64,000 nt of DNA from assembly GCF_023973825.1 (NCBI RefSeq), contig NC_090125.1, positions 1,051,501 to 1,115,500 of the forward strand, read 5' to 3'. This stretch comes from Plasmodium brasilianum. Its lineage: Eukaryota; Apicomplexa; Aconoidasida; Haemosporida; Plasmodiidae. Made by a program: the position numbers and the translations under genes. Positions 37,533 to 50,174 of the stretch are shown one piece after another; the stretch's first letter is position 1; the number at the start of each line of letters is the position of its first letter. The notes under the pieces are model-generated. The model was not told where the DNA came from, ran no database searches, and saw only the letters and a list, made by a program, of their open reading frames with translations.

Positions 37533-38690
37533 CTAGTTTCCGAAGAACATATTATTTGAAGAGGAATTTCCATAATTAATATTCGCTTTTGAAAAATCCA
37601 TCTCAGGATGCATTTTTTTAAATTTCTCAAAAATTTCAAATTTCTTTTGTTCATCTGATGTAGGTAAATTTAAAGCTTTTTGTTTCTGATCATAAAGCAT
37701 TTTTTCTACAACTGATCTCGTCTCAGCATCAAGGTCTTCCATTCTCGAATTTTCTGGTACAATTTTTTTTACATCAATCTCTGCATCTCCTTTAATGACA
37801 GTTGACCACCATTCCATTCCATTTAATTTTTCTATACATAAATGAATAACTCCATTATCTTCTAATGTCCAAATAGAATCCTCAGGCTTTATATGTTTGT
37901 AAAATTCCCCATCAATAAGTACTTCATTTTTAACTTTTACATATAATTTTTTATAAGTAATATCTAATTTAATATCTTTTGTTCTTACCTTTTCTTCTAA
38001 ATCTATATACATATCTAAGCTGTTTATTGTTTGTGTCCACGTGTATTTTTCCGTTTTCCCTCCATTTCCTTTGGGGGGAGCCGAGTCTTCTTCATCTGAA
38101 TCGTCCGACTTGCTATTTTGATTTTTATTATCACCATTGTTGTTATTACAGTTACTGATACCGCTTCTACTTTTACTACCACTATTGTTGTTATTATTTT
38201 TCTTCCTTTCAAATTTATCGCTGATTTTGTTTAATTCTTTATCATTGTTGTTCATTCCCTCAAAATTTTTCGTTTTTTCCATTTCATCTTCTTCTTCACT
38301 TAAATCTACGACTCGGTCATTACTGATTTTTCCATTTTCCATATTTTTATTTACTTTTAAATTTGTATTTTTTTTTTTATCAGTTATACTGTCTTTTTTA
38401 TTATTCCGATTGAATTCTCGTTCATATATTTTCTTCTTCTCTTCATCCATCATTTCATACTCTTTTTTTAATTTCTTTAAATATTCCTCTTTTTTTTTAT
38501 AATGTTTTCTTAGAGTCTTCAACACAACCTCCTCACATTGTTCTATACTTTTCGAATTTGTAATAAAATCTGTTTTCCTTAATAAAAAGGAAAAAAATAG
38601 ATTCATTAAGTTGTTTATATCACCACATTCCCTAGCTATATTTAACATAATAAAGTCAAACTTTTCATTTACTACTACATCCGAATCCAT
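37533..38690 (-). CDS. Nuclear movement protein NudC
   Basis: Single exon, 385 residues from the ATG at 38690 ([11 protein letters not shown]). An in-frame ATG 16 codons upstream is less likely because it adds only a Lys-rich leader. The N-terminal region ([32 protein letters not shown]) matches the NudC N-terminal helical segment. A Lys/Glu coiled-coil and Asn/Ser linker follow. The CS/p23-like domain runs from about 212 to 300 and includes [14 protein letters not shown] and the [13 protein letters not shown] motif typical of NudC. The C-terminal EMDFSKANI tail is also characteristic. NudC proteins act as Hsp90 co-chaperones and in dynein/LIS1-linked processes in other eukaryotes. A chaperone role here is inferred from family. 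Confidence 0.95.
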   Translation of the reverse strand: MDSDVVVNEKFDFIMLNIARECGDINNLMNLFFSFLLRKTDFITNSKSIEQCEEVVLKTLRKHYKKKEEYLKKLKKEYEMMDEEKKKIYEREFNRNNKKDSITDKKKNTNLKVNKNMENGKISNDRVVDLSEEEDEMEKTKNFEGMNNNDKELNKISDKFERKKNNNNNSGSKSRSGISNCNNNNGDNKNQNSKSDDSDEEDSAPPKGNGGKTEKYTWTQTINSLDMYIDLEEKVRTKDIKLDITYKKLYVKVKNEVLIDGEFYKHIKPEDSIWTLEDNGVIHLCIEKLNGMEWWSTVIKGDAEIDVKKIVPENSRMEDLDAETRSVVEKMLYDQKQKALNLPTSDEQKKFEIFEKFKKMHPEMDFSKANINYGNSSSNNMFFGN

Positions 38691-40996
38691 TTTTTTTTTT
38701 TCCCCTTTTTTTAAAATAATAATTGTTGCTATTAACAAGGTACTATATTACCTTGAATTTTGCTCTTTTCGTGTCAAAAAAGCATATACATATATATATT
38801 TATATATATGTATTTATATGTATATATATGTATTTATAAGTATTTATATGTATATATATGTATATATATGTATTTATATGCATGTATATGTATTTATATG
38901 TATTTATATGTATTTATATGTATATATATGTATATATATGTATTTATATGTATTTATATGTATTTATATGTATATATATGTATGTATATATACATATAAA
39001 ACTAATACTGAATTATTTGCAAATATGGAACTATGATGTTATGTGACAAGGGGTAAACCGAAAAAAAAAAAGTAATAAATAAAATAAAAAAAAAAAGAAA
39101 AAAAAAACTTAATTTGTGGATGTAATAATGTAATTTAATTTTTTCATAAAATATAACTGTTAAAATATATTCGAAACGGAAAAAGCAAAGTTTCTGCTGT
39201 TTACTTAATGGTATATTATTAAAACTTAAATTTGAAAATAGTCGTTTCTTTTATTCAAAGCACATGCACGTAAAATGGGATATATATTTTTATGTATGTA
39301 TATATATAAGCATACAAATTAAGTTGAGTGTATATAATTTATATATTATACCTATATATATGTATGATGCAAAAAAAAAAAAAAAAAAAAAAAAAGCTTC
39401 AAATTATTTTCATACCTTAGAAAATATAAGTGGCTGTTCGAACAAATGATTTAATGCATTATTCGTCTCAGAATAATATATAATATAATTACTGTACCGC
39501 ATATATCATATTATGAATAATATTACCAAAAAAAAAATAACTCATTTTACGTATGTAGAAGCTATAAAATATTACCTTTTTATATGATACATATATATAA
39601 GTGTATGTATGTATGTATTCATTTATATATTCAACTTGTTTTTATTTTATTTTATTTTTTTTTAATGAGATACTATATATAATACAAAATATTTAATATT
39701 TTTGAAAAATATAAGGAAAAAAAAAATGCATATGGCAAAATTAAAAAAAATAAATCAACTGTAAGAAGTGTAGCAAATTGCACATATATATGGTAGCAGA
39801 AATGAAATAAAAAATATGAAGAAAAAAGGAATTTAAGTGGAAAATAATGTTCTTAAAAATGCAAAGAGGAATGAAGCTTGTTGAAGAAAATGTACAGGAA
39901 TACTTATATATATAAATATATATATACATATATATATAAGTAACTGAGTACATGCGTTCATGCATACGTACATACGCGCCCATACGAAGTACAACAATGG
40001 GGAAGGAAAAATGCAAATTTAGCTAGTCTTCTCAAAGATGATTTATGGTTTTATTAATATACATTAAGGAAAGAATATGTGGACGTAGAGGCTGAACGGG
40101 TAATTTATGAACCTTAATGGACGAAATAAAAAAATAAAGAATGACAACATGCCATCACATTAAATATAAAATGAGCAAATATGATATTATCTGATACGGT
40201 TGTAAATTTTTTTTTTTTTTATATCATTATTAAAAAGAGATATATATGAAAAATAAAAGAATAGGTAATAATTATCAAAAATAGGCTATTATTGTACATA
40301 ATGTAAACTTATTTGTACCTCTATTTGAATTGATTACCTAATTGTAAAGGAACATTAGAAGTATTACATTAATGCCTATTATTAATTTAAATGAAACTTT
40401 TTCCATTTAATAATTCTGACAAGGTAATAATAAAAGGAAGTAAAAACATTGAAATTACTGTTTTTAAGTAATTCTTTTTAACTAATATATCATTTCTTTT
40501 TATTGTTCTTTTCTTTTTTTTATTACAAAAAATAAAAACAAAATTAACCTTAGAAATATATGAACCTTATTCTGCTCATTCTTAATAACTGCTCTTATAT
40601 CATAAATATATAAATTTAATAATCACCACTAAATCTTAGTTAAACCACTCCAAGAGTATAAAAACAAAATAATAATAATAATAATAAAATAAAACAGGAA
40701 CATTTACCAAAATAAGAAATTACCAATACATCTTGTATTTACAATCCTTGTCTATCTTAACCCTTTTGATGTTCTTTTACTTTTTAAAAAAAAAAAAAAA
40801 AAAATATAATATTTTTAAAATTTATCTTATATAGTATATATTTCAAAAAGTTTGTATAAAAAAAAAAAAAAACCAAGGGTTTAATGGGCACCTAGACAGA
40901 AAATGCACCTTTTTATTAGGGCACTATAAAACGTTATATATGTGTATTCTATTTAAATACTTATTTTGTTTTCCTTTTCTCCCTTTTCGTTCTTTT

Positions 40997-41090
40997 CCGA
41001 GTTGCTTTGGTGTAGACATAACTGCCCATATCACATAAGCGTTTTCATACCACCCTTTATTTCGTATTTTGTCTACTCACCAAAGCTCGG
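40997..41090. ncRNA. Candidate structured RNA or hairpin element (tentative)
   Basis: Imperfect inverted repeat. The left arm is CCGA-gtt-GCTTTGGT-GTAGAC (40997-41017) and the right arm is GTCTAC-tc-ACCAAAGC-TCGG (41071-41090). This gives 18 base pairs in three blocks (4, 8 and 6 bp) with two small bulges and a 53-base loop. A helix this GC-rich is out of place in such an AT-rich spacer. The strand of any transcript is unknown, and no snRNA, SRP, RNase P or tRNA consensus is visible. A 50-codon open frame on the minus strand (41076-40924) overlaps it, so a protein exon is an alternative. Confidence 0.35.
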
Positions 41091-42155
41091 CAAATCATAT
41101 TATTCCAAAGAGTGCATGCTAATAATGAATAGGTACCACGAGAATAAGCTATGTATCTTTAATAATTAATTGATACAGTATTTGTTTTAAAAATATCACA
41201 ATATATATATGCGATCAAAATTATGCCATGTGTTACTACGATGGGGCTATTTTTAAGCCAACATATTTTTGTACACTACGGAACACCTAGGTTTCCTGTC
41301 AAACTAAATATTTGCTTTTACTTTAAATAAATAAATAACTATATATATATATACATACATAGTATACATACACATACATACATAGTATACATACACATAC
41401 ATACATAGTATACATACACATACATACATAGTATACATACACATACATACATAATATACGTACACATGTGCATATTTTTTTTTTTTTTTTTCCTACGCCA
41501 CACCAATTAAAAAGGTACACATTTTATTAAAAAAGGGACAAGTACAATGAAAATGCTTTTATACATTTTTTCACAGCCATTTTTCTAATCCTAACAAGAT
41601 ATTTAAACTACGAACTTTTTTGTGTACACACAATATGACGTTAAAAAATGAAAGCTATTTATAAGTTGTAACTCATATAACAAATATAAAAAAATCACAA
41701 GTTTACTAAAGACTATGGAATATATAATCCCCTATACACCTATACACATACATATATATAATAAATTTATATACCTATACACATACATATTTATAATAAA
41801 TTTATGTAGTTATTATTCCACGGTTTTGCTGTAATCCTAATAATAAAATTTAAAGAAAACAGAGGAAATTCCTCTTCTTAAGTACATTTTATAATACTAT
41901 TTTTTTCATTTTTAATCTTTCAATTTTTTTTTTTTTAAAGTTACATTTTATATAAATGTGGTTTCATCCACATAAATAATTTTACTACATAAATTTATTT
42001 GTGGTTCGTTTAATCTCTTCATCATTATTATATATATTTTCAATTTAATATTGCTTAGCTTGTGCCCATACAAATTATATTTTATATACTATATTTATAT
42101 ATATGTATATACGCACATAATATATATATATATATATATAGCATGTGCTGTTTTA

Positions 42156-42186
<31 letters not shown>

Positions 42187-42884
42187 ATGTTTCACTATTT
42201 TTTTTTTTTTTTTTTCAGTTACTGGAAGGATAAAGAAAAAAATAGTGAAACATAAAAAAAAAAAAAAAAAAAAAACACTTAAACGACAGTTAAATTGGAT
42301 ATCCAAAAATAATTAATGAATATAATATATATATACATAAATTATATGTATATAAATAAAATAATTATATTTTGTAGTACAAAAAAATATATAATGTTTT
42401 TTCAAACATAATTTTTTATGTAATATAATTATATATTATAATTTTTATAAATAATTAAGATTACCCATATATAATATTAAAATATTTATTATAAATGTTA
42501 TACTCATAAATTTTGTAGTTATAAATAATATAGTTGCTGCAGTATAGTTATAATACATAAAATAAGTTTCTTTAAAATTTTCAATTTTTAAACCTGAGCA
42601 TTTTTTACTACTACATTTTGCTCTTTCTCCAAAAATTTAGAAGTTACGGAATTTTGAACTTTTGAAGAAAAAAATAAATTTTACGTAAAAACTTTATTTT
42701 AATCTTTTAATTTGGTAACACTAAAACACAACAGTACGCGTGTATATTTACAATATGTTTATATATGCTTTATATATATTAACGTATGTATAAATTTTAT
42801 GTAATAACTTATATTATTATTATATTTGTTTTGCACATAAACAAACGCGTGAAAATTGTATAAGGGAGGGGTATATTCATATTA

Positions 42885-43050
42885 TTTATATATATACATA
42901 TATATATACATATATATATACATATATATATACATATATATATACTTATATATATACTTATATATATACATATATATATACTTATATATATACTTATATA
43001 TATACTTATATATATACTTATATATATATTTATATTTATATTTATATTTA
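42885..43050. repeat. TATATATACA/TATATATACT microsatellite
   Basis: About 165 bases of alternating TA steps punctuated by CA or CT every 12 bases. It gives an artificial Tyr-Ile frame. Confidence 0.85.
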
Positions 43051-43586
43051 TATAAAAACCTTAATGCGAACAGTTTAAGTAACGAATTTAAAAATTTTTA
43101 CCAAAAGGGTAAAATTTTCTTCAAAATTTTTTAGAAGGTTTTTCTATCACACTCATATGCGAACAACAAAATATATATATATTACATAATTTTTTTTGAG
43201 CATTTATTTTATATTTTATATTTTTTTTTTCTTTCCTTTCCTTTCCTTTCTTTTCCATTCCTTTTTTTTTATTTATTTTTTTATTTTATTTTTTTTGCTT
43301 TGAAAGAGTTGATTACAAAAAAGTAAAATTCATTACTGAGCGTTTTTATAAACGAAAGTAAGAACTTTTGTAAATGTAATTTTATATAATAAATATTTAG
43401 TATAAAAATTAGAAGAAATTATGACGGGTTTAAGTTCCCATGCGTATTAATATACATTCATGTACACAAGTACATATACATATATACTTATAAATATATA
43501 AATAATATACTTTTACACAATTCCTTTTTGTACATTTACCCATTTTAGTAATTCCGCATTTAAGACTATTATAATTAACCGCAAAA

Positions 43587-44090
43587 ATGGTTCGCCGAAA
43601 TTTATTACTTATCCTTGCTGTTTTAACGTTTATTCCAAATATATGGAAAAATAATAAATGCACATGTCAAGTACCAGCGCCCCTTGCGGAACCAGAAGAA
43701 GATTTTCAAGAAGAGATGGATTCCGGATTAGAAGGTGAAACAAAAACAGAACCAAAAGCAGATGATGGGAACATAAATAATGGTGGAAATAATTTTAATA
43801 ATTTCAATTATTTCAATGGAGGAGATTTTAACGATGGTGGTGATGATGATGATGATGATGACGACGATGATGATGAAATTATTGATAACAACAACGATGA
43901 TGGTAATAATGATGATGAGGATGTAAACGATGATAATGGAAATGATGATAATGGAAATGATGATAACGGAAATGATGATAACGGAAATGATGATAATGAA
44001 AACGATGATGATGGTAATGATAATGATGATGTAGATGGCAATTCCAATAAGAGAAACAAAAAAAAAAACAAAAAAGGAAATAAACATTAA
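43587..44090 (+). CDS. Short secreted Asp/Asn-rich protein, unknown
   Basis: Single exon, 167 residues. The first 20-25 residues (MVRRNLLLILAVLTFIPNIW) form a clear signal peptide. A short CTCQVPAPLAEPEED segment holds two Cys. The rest is low complexity: Asn/Phe/Gly (about 57-80), an Asp run encoded by GAT/GAC (about 85-96), five copies of Asp-Asn-Gly-Asn-Asp encoded by a 15-bp repeat (about 115-140), and a basic Lys/Asn tail. No membrane anchor or GPI signal is visible, so secretion or retention in a parasite compartment is inferred. The family is not recognised. The acidic run followed by a basic tail could bind cations or other proteins, but that is a guess. Confidence 0.75.
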   Translation: MVRRNLLLILAVLTFIPNIWKNNKCTCQVPAPLAEPEEDFQEEMDSGLEGETKTEPKADDGNINNGGNNFNNFNYFNGGDFNDGGDDDDDDDDDDDEIIDNNNDDGNNDDEDVNDDNGNDDNGNDDNGNDDNGNDDNENDDDGNDNDDVDGNSNKRNKKKNKKGNKH

Positions 44091-45265
44091 ATTAAAGAAC
44101 AAAATTAAAGTACCCATAGAATAATAATATTATTCTAATGCATCATTAGCAACGTTAATAATGAATCGAATAAGTAATTTTTGTAGTTGTTACCATTGCA
44201 TTTATAATGATGTATTATCTTTAAAAAAATACAAAATTGAAAAATGCGTAGTATATATGTACGTGTACATACATATTATATATATGAATACATATATATA
44301 TATGAATACATATATTTATATCTGTACTTAACAAGAGGAGATATTTACATGTGTTTTGTTCAATTAGGATTGTGAATTTTTTTTTTCCCTTTTTTTTATT
44401 TATCTATAGGGTTAATTGTATAAAATGTGTAACATTAAGTTGTGTATTTTTTTTTTCATATTTTAATCCATTTTCTTTATTTTTTTATTATTTCCTTTTC
44501 ACCTATTTATTAATAGGAATAATTAGCATAAAAAAAAAAAAAAATTTTTTTTTTTTTTTTACCGTATTTTTCTTTGTGATTATAATTATTGTGTTTAAAA
44601 GTAAAATTTTTTTTTATTTTCTTATATTTTCGTCCCTTTTACCTTTTGCACATTTTTTTTATTTTTCAAATTTATGATGAAATTGTTTTTAACACTTAAA
44701 AAGAAAAAAAATATGTGCACACACACATTAGTTCTACGCAGTTTTTTTAATTTGTTGCCTGTACTTCCGTCCTATTAATGGGAAAAAAAGGAAGAAAAAA
44801 TGTTATAAATTTTTGCCAAACTGTAATTATGTTTGGGGATACATAATATATATTATATGGCTTTTATTCATTCACAGTTACTACGAATCTATTTTATCTC
44901 ACTTCAAATCCTTTTTTTTTTTTTTTTTTTGTTTCCCCTAACCGGCAGTATACATGGTAATAAATTGAGATTTGTACTTCGGATTTCTTGTTGGTTGTTT
45001 GTAAAAAATATATTTTTCTAAATATTTTGGTATTCCCCTAGACCTAGGGGAAGGATTCGATAAAACCTGTTTGTGTCTTGGGTTAGCATTACAGTCAACT
45101 CCTAATTAAATTGAAAAATGAAGAGCAAAAAATGAAATATTAAAAGCACTAAAACGTAATATTAAAAGAAATCAAGAGATATAATCAAAATGGAATTTCA
45201 CTAAAATTTCATTTAAAAGAAACAAATTTTAATTTTTCAAAAGCTAAATCATCTGAATTATTCGT

Positions 45266-45299
<34 letters not shown>

Positions 45300-46730
45300 A
45301 TGTATATTCTATACATTCGCGTATGTATATGTTTACGCTTTCACGTGTTGTAGACACTTTTTAATGTTCCTTACCCAGCAAGGGAACATGCCACTTTCGA
45401 ATAACATATCGACATGAGTTGCACAATAAAGTTAACACCCCTGTATATTTGGGAAAGTTTCATATTATTATAAAAAAGAAATAAAACGGTTTAACATATA
45501 CAATGTAGTATTCTGAACATGAGCAACAATGGGCGCATTGCCATGAACGGACAGATAATAACAATATGCCACACAAACATGAGCACATATGTATATATAC
45601 GCGTAATTATACATTTACACATTTATACATACATATATATATATATAAACATATTTGCATATATTAATTTTACAGCATGTTTAATACCTCTATGCCACAT
45701 TTTTCCTAATTTATTTACTCCTATTCACATAATAACATGTAATTCAAAAAAAAAAAATTAAAAAAAAAAATAAAAAAAAAAAAATAAAATAAAATAAAAT
45801 AAAATAAAATAAAAAAAAAAAAAAAAAAAAATTATTTTTACACCTACATGTATATAACTATGTACATAAACACATGTATTTAATTCGTTTATGAAAAATA
45901 CATTCAAAAAATATTTTCAAGCTTTCCTTTCGTTTCTTTTATCTTATTGGCATTGGTTAATAAATATACATTTCGTAAAGTACCTAAAAAGGTTTACTCT
46001 TTTATCTGTTTTTAAAAACTGTTTCTTTTGTTTCTACATTTTTTACTTCATTGTGCTAAAAAGAACGAAATAAAGATATTTATCCTCTTAATTATTTTCT
46101 CTTTTTTCTTGCGATGAAAATGTAAATATATTCTTTATTACGTTTGACTTCTCGATTTACTTTATTTCGTGATATATACATAAATTTTATTCGAGCTATT
46201 CCGTATAAACTGTGTAGCAAATGTAGTAACAATTTAAAATTAATTTTTTTAGTTAATATTTTTTTTTTTTTCACTTACCTTCTTCCACATATATAAGTAT
46301 GTATGTGCATCCATTTCAATGTAGTTATAACTACTGTGTGTACCTATTTTATTATTATTTCAGTCGTACTATGTATATATCTGATCATTTGTAAATTTAT
46401 TAACAGATAAAAAAAATATGAAAAATAGGTGGAAACTCGTTTATTATAAACTTGTTACCTTTAAAAAAAGTAGTTTGAGGATTTAATGTTTCTCCTTCCC
46501 TCCACTATTCATTTTTATTTTATTTTTTTTTATTTCATTATTTTTTTTTTTATTTATCCCATCCTCAAAACAATTTTTATTATGTTTATCCATACAGTGT
46601 TTCGGATTGTCATTTAATTGTCATTTAGGAAATTTTTATAAACTATTTTTACTTTCCTGATTTTATAATTATTTTATTATTGTGATCCAAGCACTTTCGG
46701 TTTAACTTTTTTATTTTTTTCCCATAACAA
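44091..46730. other. Spacer between the acidic protein and GID8
   Basis: About 2.6 kb with no supported gene. T-rich hydrophobic frames at 44351-44677 are homopolymer-driven. A compact hairpin (TTCCCCTA-GACC-TAGGGGAA) lies at 45033-45052. Short frames near 45891-46073 (+) and 46092-46274 (-, no ATG) have mixed composition but are not convincing. An AAAATAAAAT block lies at 45750-45830. Confidence 0.6.
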
Positions 46731-48620
46731 ATGATTGAAGATTCCATAGATGAAAATTGCCATGTGTACTTAAACCCGTACGACATTTTGTCTCATATGA
46801 ACTTTAAGAAAATGATTTATAAACATATGTACAAGTTTATGTATAGGTGTATACTTCTGAGTGTACTGCATCTGTACAAATCCATATGTGCGCATATATA
46901 CGTATGTACACAAGTATGCGTATACGTATCAATATGCATATTCAAACATCAACAGAAATGTGTTTCCGTTAAAGTATATGAAATGTGTGTCACGTTCAGT
47001 GATACAATTTGATTACTTTTGCTCCTACTCCTACGCTTAATTTTTTTTTTTTTTTTTTTTTTTTCTTTTTACTTCCCCTCTTAAGAAAAAATTGGCTAAA
47101 GGAATTTGAATACACCAAAATACATGAAAATGATTTAAATGAAGTCATAATGAACTACTTTTGTGTTCATCGGATGTATGACGTTGCAAAGGAATTTCAA
47201 AAGGAGGCAAATGTTAAACGTACTGACCTGAAAGAGATAACACATAATAAGATATTACACGATATAACAACACATAACAACGTGCAGTAACATACATTAT
47301 ATTAATATATGATAACTTAAAAAAAAAGAAATTAATCTGTGAAAAACTGCTAATACGACACTGTGATAACAAATGAACGATATAGAAAAAAAAAAAAAAA
47401 AAATGATGATATTTTCGCGCAAACATTAAATTCATACTACGATGTAGCATGATGAAAACTCTGTCATCCTTGAACTGATTTTTTTTTTTTTTTATTACAT
47501 TTTGATAAAATAATGCATTATTATAAACTAGATTTGAACTATTTTAGTCCTCCTAGCATAAAGCAGGCTCCACAATATATACATACATGTGCATGACTAT
47601 CTATCTATATAAACACGTACATATACACACGCGCAAACACAAGAAAATATACACAACCGAACAAACACATGCAAACGAATATACACGTATGTGTGCTCCT
47701 TTTGGTTGTTTAACAATTAGAGAATCTAAAAAGCAATTAATTTTCATATTATTTTTCAGCCGACATGCCTATAGACACAGTAAAAATACGGTACTTAATT
47801 CAGAGTGAAATAATGAACAACAAAATTGAGGAGGCTATAGAGCACATCAATAATTTAGATGAAGGAGTAAGACATAATTTATTTTTTTATTTCCTTTTAT
47901 TTTTTTCTCCATTTCGATATCATCTCTTTTTCCTGCATCATATATTTATTGTTTTTTCACATATTTTTAGATTTTGAAAAAACACAAGGACTTAGTCTTT
48001 TTTCTTAAGAAACAGCAGTTACTGAAATTGATATTGAACGTGAGTTCAGATAAAGACTATAAAAAAATATATACGCCTCGTGTACAGCTTTATATGAGGT
48101 AGTTCATATGGATGTACCTTATAAACATAATATATTACTTTTAATATTCAGAGTAATATCAACGAAGCAATAATGTATTCTCAACAAGAACTGGCTCCCT
48201 ATGTAAATGAAAAGGTTCGCTCCAACTATCATTTTGTATATTTAGTTATATAGATATGTGCAGATCTATGTACATATATGTTTTACACTTTCTGTAACAT
48301 ACACATAACACTCCATTGTCATTTACAAGGGGGCTTGTTACATTTTATTAAATTTTAGTGTCTCACTATTTTGTAATCATATTGCATTTGTTTTACATAT
48401 CTATCCATTTTGAACGTGTTCAGCATGTTCAACTTTTTCCTTATCTTTACCCATTTCTTTATCTTTATCTTTACCCATTTCTTTATCTTTATCTTTACCC
48501 ATTTCTTTATCTTTATCCTTACCTATTTCTTTATTTTATTTCATTTTTGATTTTTTTTACAGCCATCCCTTATTAGCGAAATTGATGATGTCATGATGCT
48601 TATGGCTTATCAAGATTTTA

Positions 48621-48656
<36 letters not shown>

Positions 48657-49570
48657 CCCTTTTCAATTATGTTTTTACGCATTAACTTCCTATCTTTTGT
48701 AACCCTCATCAATTATTGTTTTATAAAAAGTACTGATTTTTTTTCTTTTTTTTATTACGAAATAATTTATAGAGTGAGGAAGCTAAAAAGTTAATACAAA
48801 AAATAGAAAAAAAAAAAAATACATTAAAAAGGATTGATGATATAATTTTAAGTTACTACAATGTTGACAATGGTACGAAGGGAAAGAATAAATTAATTAT
48901 AATAAGTAACGTATTAATATGCTTGTTTACGTTACAATCATTTTTATTATTATATGACTTGTATATGTATTTATTTATTTGTATATGTATTTATTTATTT
49001 GTGTATGTATTTATTTATTTGTGTATGTATTTATTTATTTGCGTATGTATTTATTTGTTTATTTATTTACGTATTTGTGTATATTTTTATTTATTTATTT
49101 TATTTTAATTTTTTTTTTTTTTTTTTTTTTTGTAGAGAGCACACTAGAATATATTGTTAAAAATGTTTCCTTCACGCAGAACGTACTAAGCTCAAAGGTA
49201 CAAGATGTGCAGATGTGCACACGTCTACGCATATACACACATACATATGCATATATAAATATATATACATATATACATATATACATATATACATAAATAC
49301 ATATATACATCAGCACATGTATAGACATAAATTTCCCCTTCTACTTGGTAACCTTTACAACAGTACCCCTGCAGCATACCCAACTTAAAAAATTTGAAAA
49401 CTGGTTATATAGAATATTATGAAAAGTACAGGAAAAAAAAAAAGAAAAATTCTAAAAATAAAAGCAGAAATAAGAAAAAAGTGAAGGAAATTAATGTTGA
49501 TGATAAAACTGTTGAGGGCACTGCAAAAAATTTCGATGCACCATATGATGATGAATATCGTTCGGTTTGA
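46731..49570 (+). CDS. GID8-like subunit of the GID/CTLH ubiquitin ligase (LisH-CTLH-CRA)
   Basis: Rebuilt as nine exons: 46731-46846, 47086-47219, 47760-47866, 47971-48039, 48152-48214, 48563-48622, 48773-48872, 49136-49197 and 49364-49570. Every join keeps phase, giving 305 residues. After a 38-residue leader the sequence follows GID8/TWA1 closely. The LisH motif is NDLNEVIMNYFCVHRMYDVAKEF (about 53-77). The CTLH stretch is VKIRYLIQSEIMNNKIEEAIEHINNLDEG plus ILKKHKDLVFFLKKQQLLKLIL (about 90-142). The CRA part is NINEAIMYSQQELAPYVNE, DDVMMLMAYQDFN and SEEAKKLIQ. The end, YPCSIPNLKNLKTGYIEYY, aligns with the KYPKMTDLSKGVIE tail of human GID8. I chose the acceptor at 49363 because the next AG would give an early stop. 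The family's role is as a scaffold of the multi-subunit E3 ligase that degrades specific substrates. A Lys/Asn-rich tail of about 50 residues is Plasmodium-like. Confidence 0.9.
48958..49080. repeat. TTTATTTGTGTATGTATTTA repeat in GID8 intron 7
   Basis: About six 20-bp copies lying between exons 7 and 8. A separate 24-bp repeat containing TCTTTACCCATTTC lies in intron 5 (48440-48530). Neither is coding. Confidence 0.8.
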
Positions 49571-50174
49571 TATATAGTATTATTAGCAAGGATTTTTTTT
49601 TTTTTCTTTTTTTTTATGTACACATTTACGAAATTGTTTTGTTATATTATTTTCCATTATCACTAGCACCATCTTCATTATTCCCTTAATTACATTTTTG
49701 TGCTTGTTTTTACATTATTTCGTGTATAATATGTATACATATTTATGTACAAGTTCATGCCCGTATATATGTGTGTACATGCACATATACACAGAAGTGT
49801 GTATATTATATATATTTGCTCATTTGCACCTTCAAGCGTTTTCCGTTACTCTCCTATTTTTATTTTACTTTGCGTAGAGCATTAACCCTAATATTTTACA
49901 TTTTTCTTTTTCAAGGTATAATAATACTGTAACTCCTTTTTTAATAAAATATAACATGAATGTAACACTTTTTTCATCCCATCGATAATAGCTACAAAAG
50001 AACATACAGAATTACGGCGAACGAATACATACATATACCTATACATAGATATATATACATATATGCATAGGTATGCTTTATATTTTTTCTTCTATGTAAA
50101 CATAAACCATATGCCGTAACTTGAGAGCTATGCATGTGCACTGTTATCCCAGGAGTAAGGATTAAAGAAGGCAA
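49571..50174. other. Convergent spacer
   Basis: 3' flanks of GID8 (+) and the membrane protein gene (-). T runs, CATA-type sequence at 50020-50070, nothing else seen. Confidence 0.7.

Larger units (their letters stand above)
38691..43586. other. Gene-poor spacer of about 4.9 kb
   Basis: Divergent spacer between NudC (-) and the acidic secreted protein (+). It carries simple repeats at 38795-38990 (TATATGTATTTA), 41350-41460 (about 20-bp unit with GTATACATACACATACATAC) and 42885-43050 (TATATATACA / TATATATACT). It also has T/A homopolymers near 42165-42275 that form an inverted poly(T)/poly(A) pair. The stretch at 40900-41310 is distinctly less AT-rich and contains a strong imperfect inverted repeat, listed separately. 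No full protein gene could be built. Confidence 0.6.

Noticed and set aside
38611..39046. Tyr/Ile/Met repeat frames
   Set aside because: Translation of the TATATGTATTTA simple repeat next to the NudC start.
44351..44677. Hydrophobic 108-codon + strand frame
   Set aside because: Driven by poly(T) blocks, and no splice or start support.
46092..46274. Minus-strand frame with an LLHSLYGIARIKF patch, considered as an organelle uS13
   Set aside because: It opens with GTG, not ATG, and the nearest good upstream exon (with a GTAAGT donor) is out of phase. Similarity is to a few residues only.
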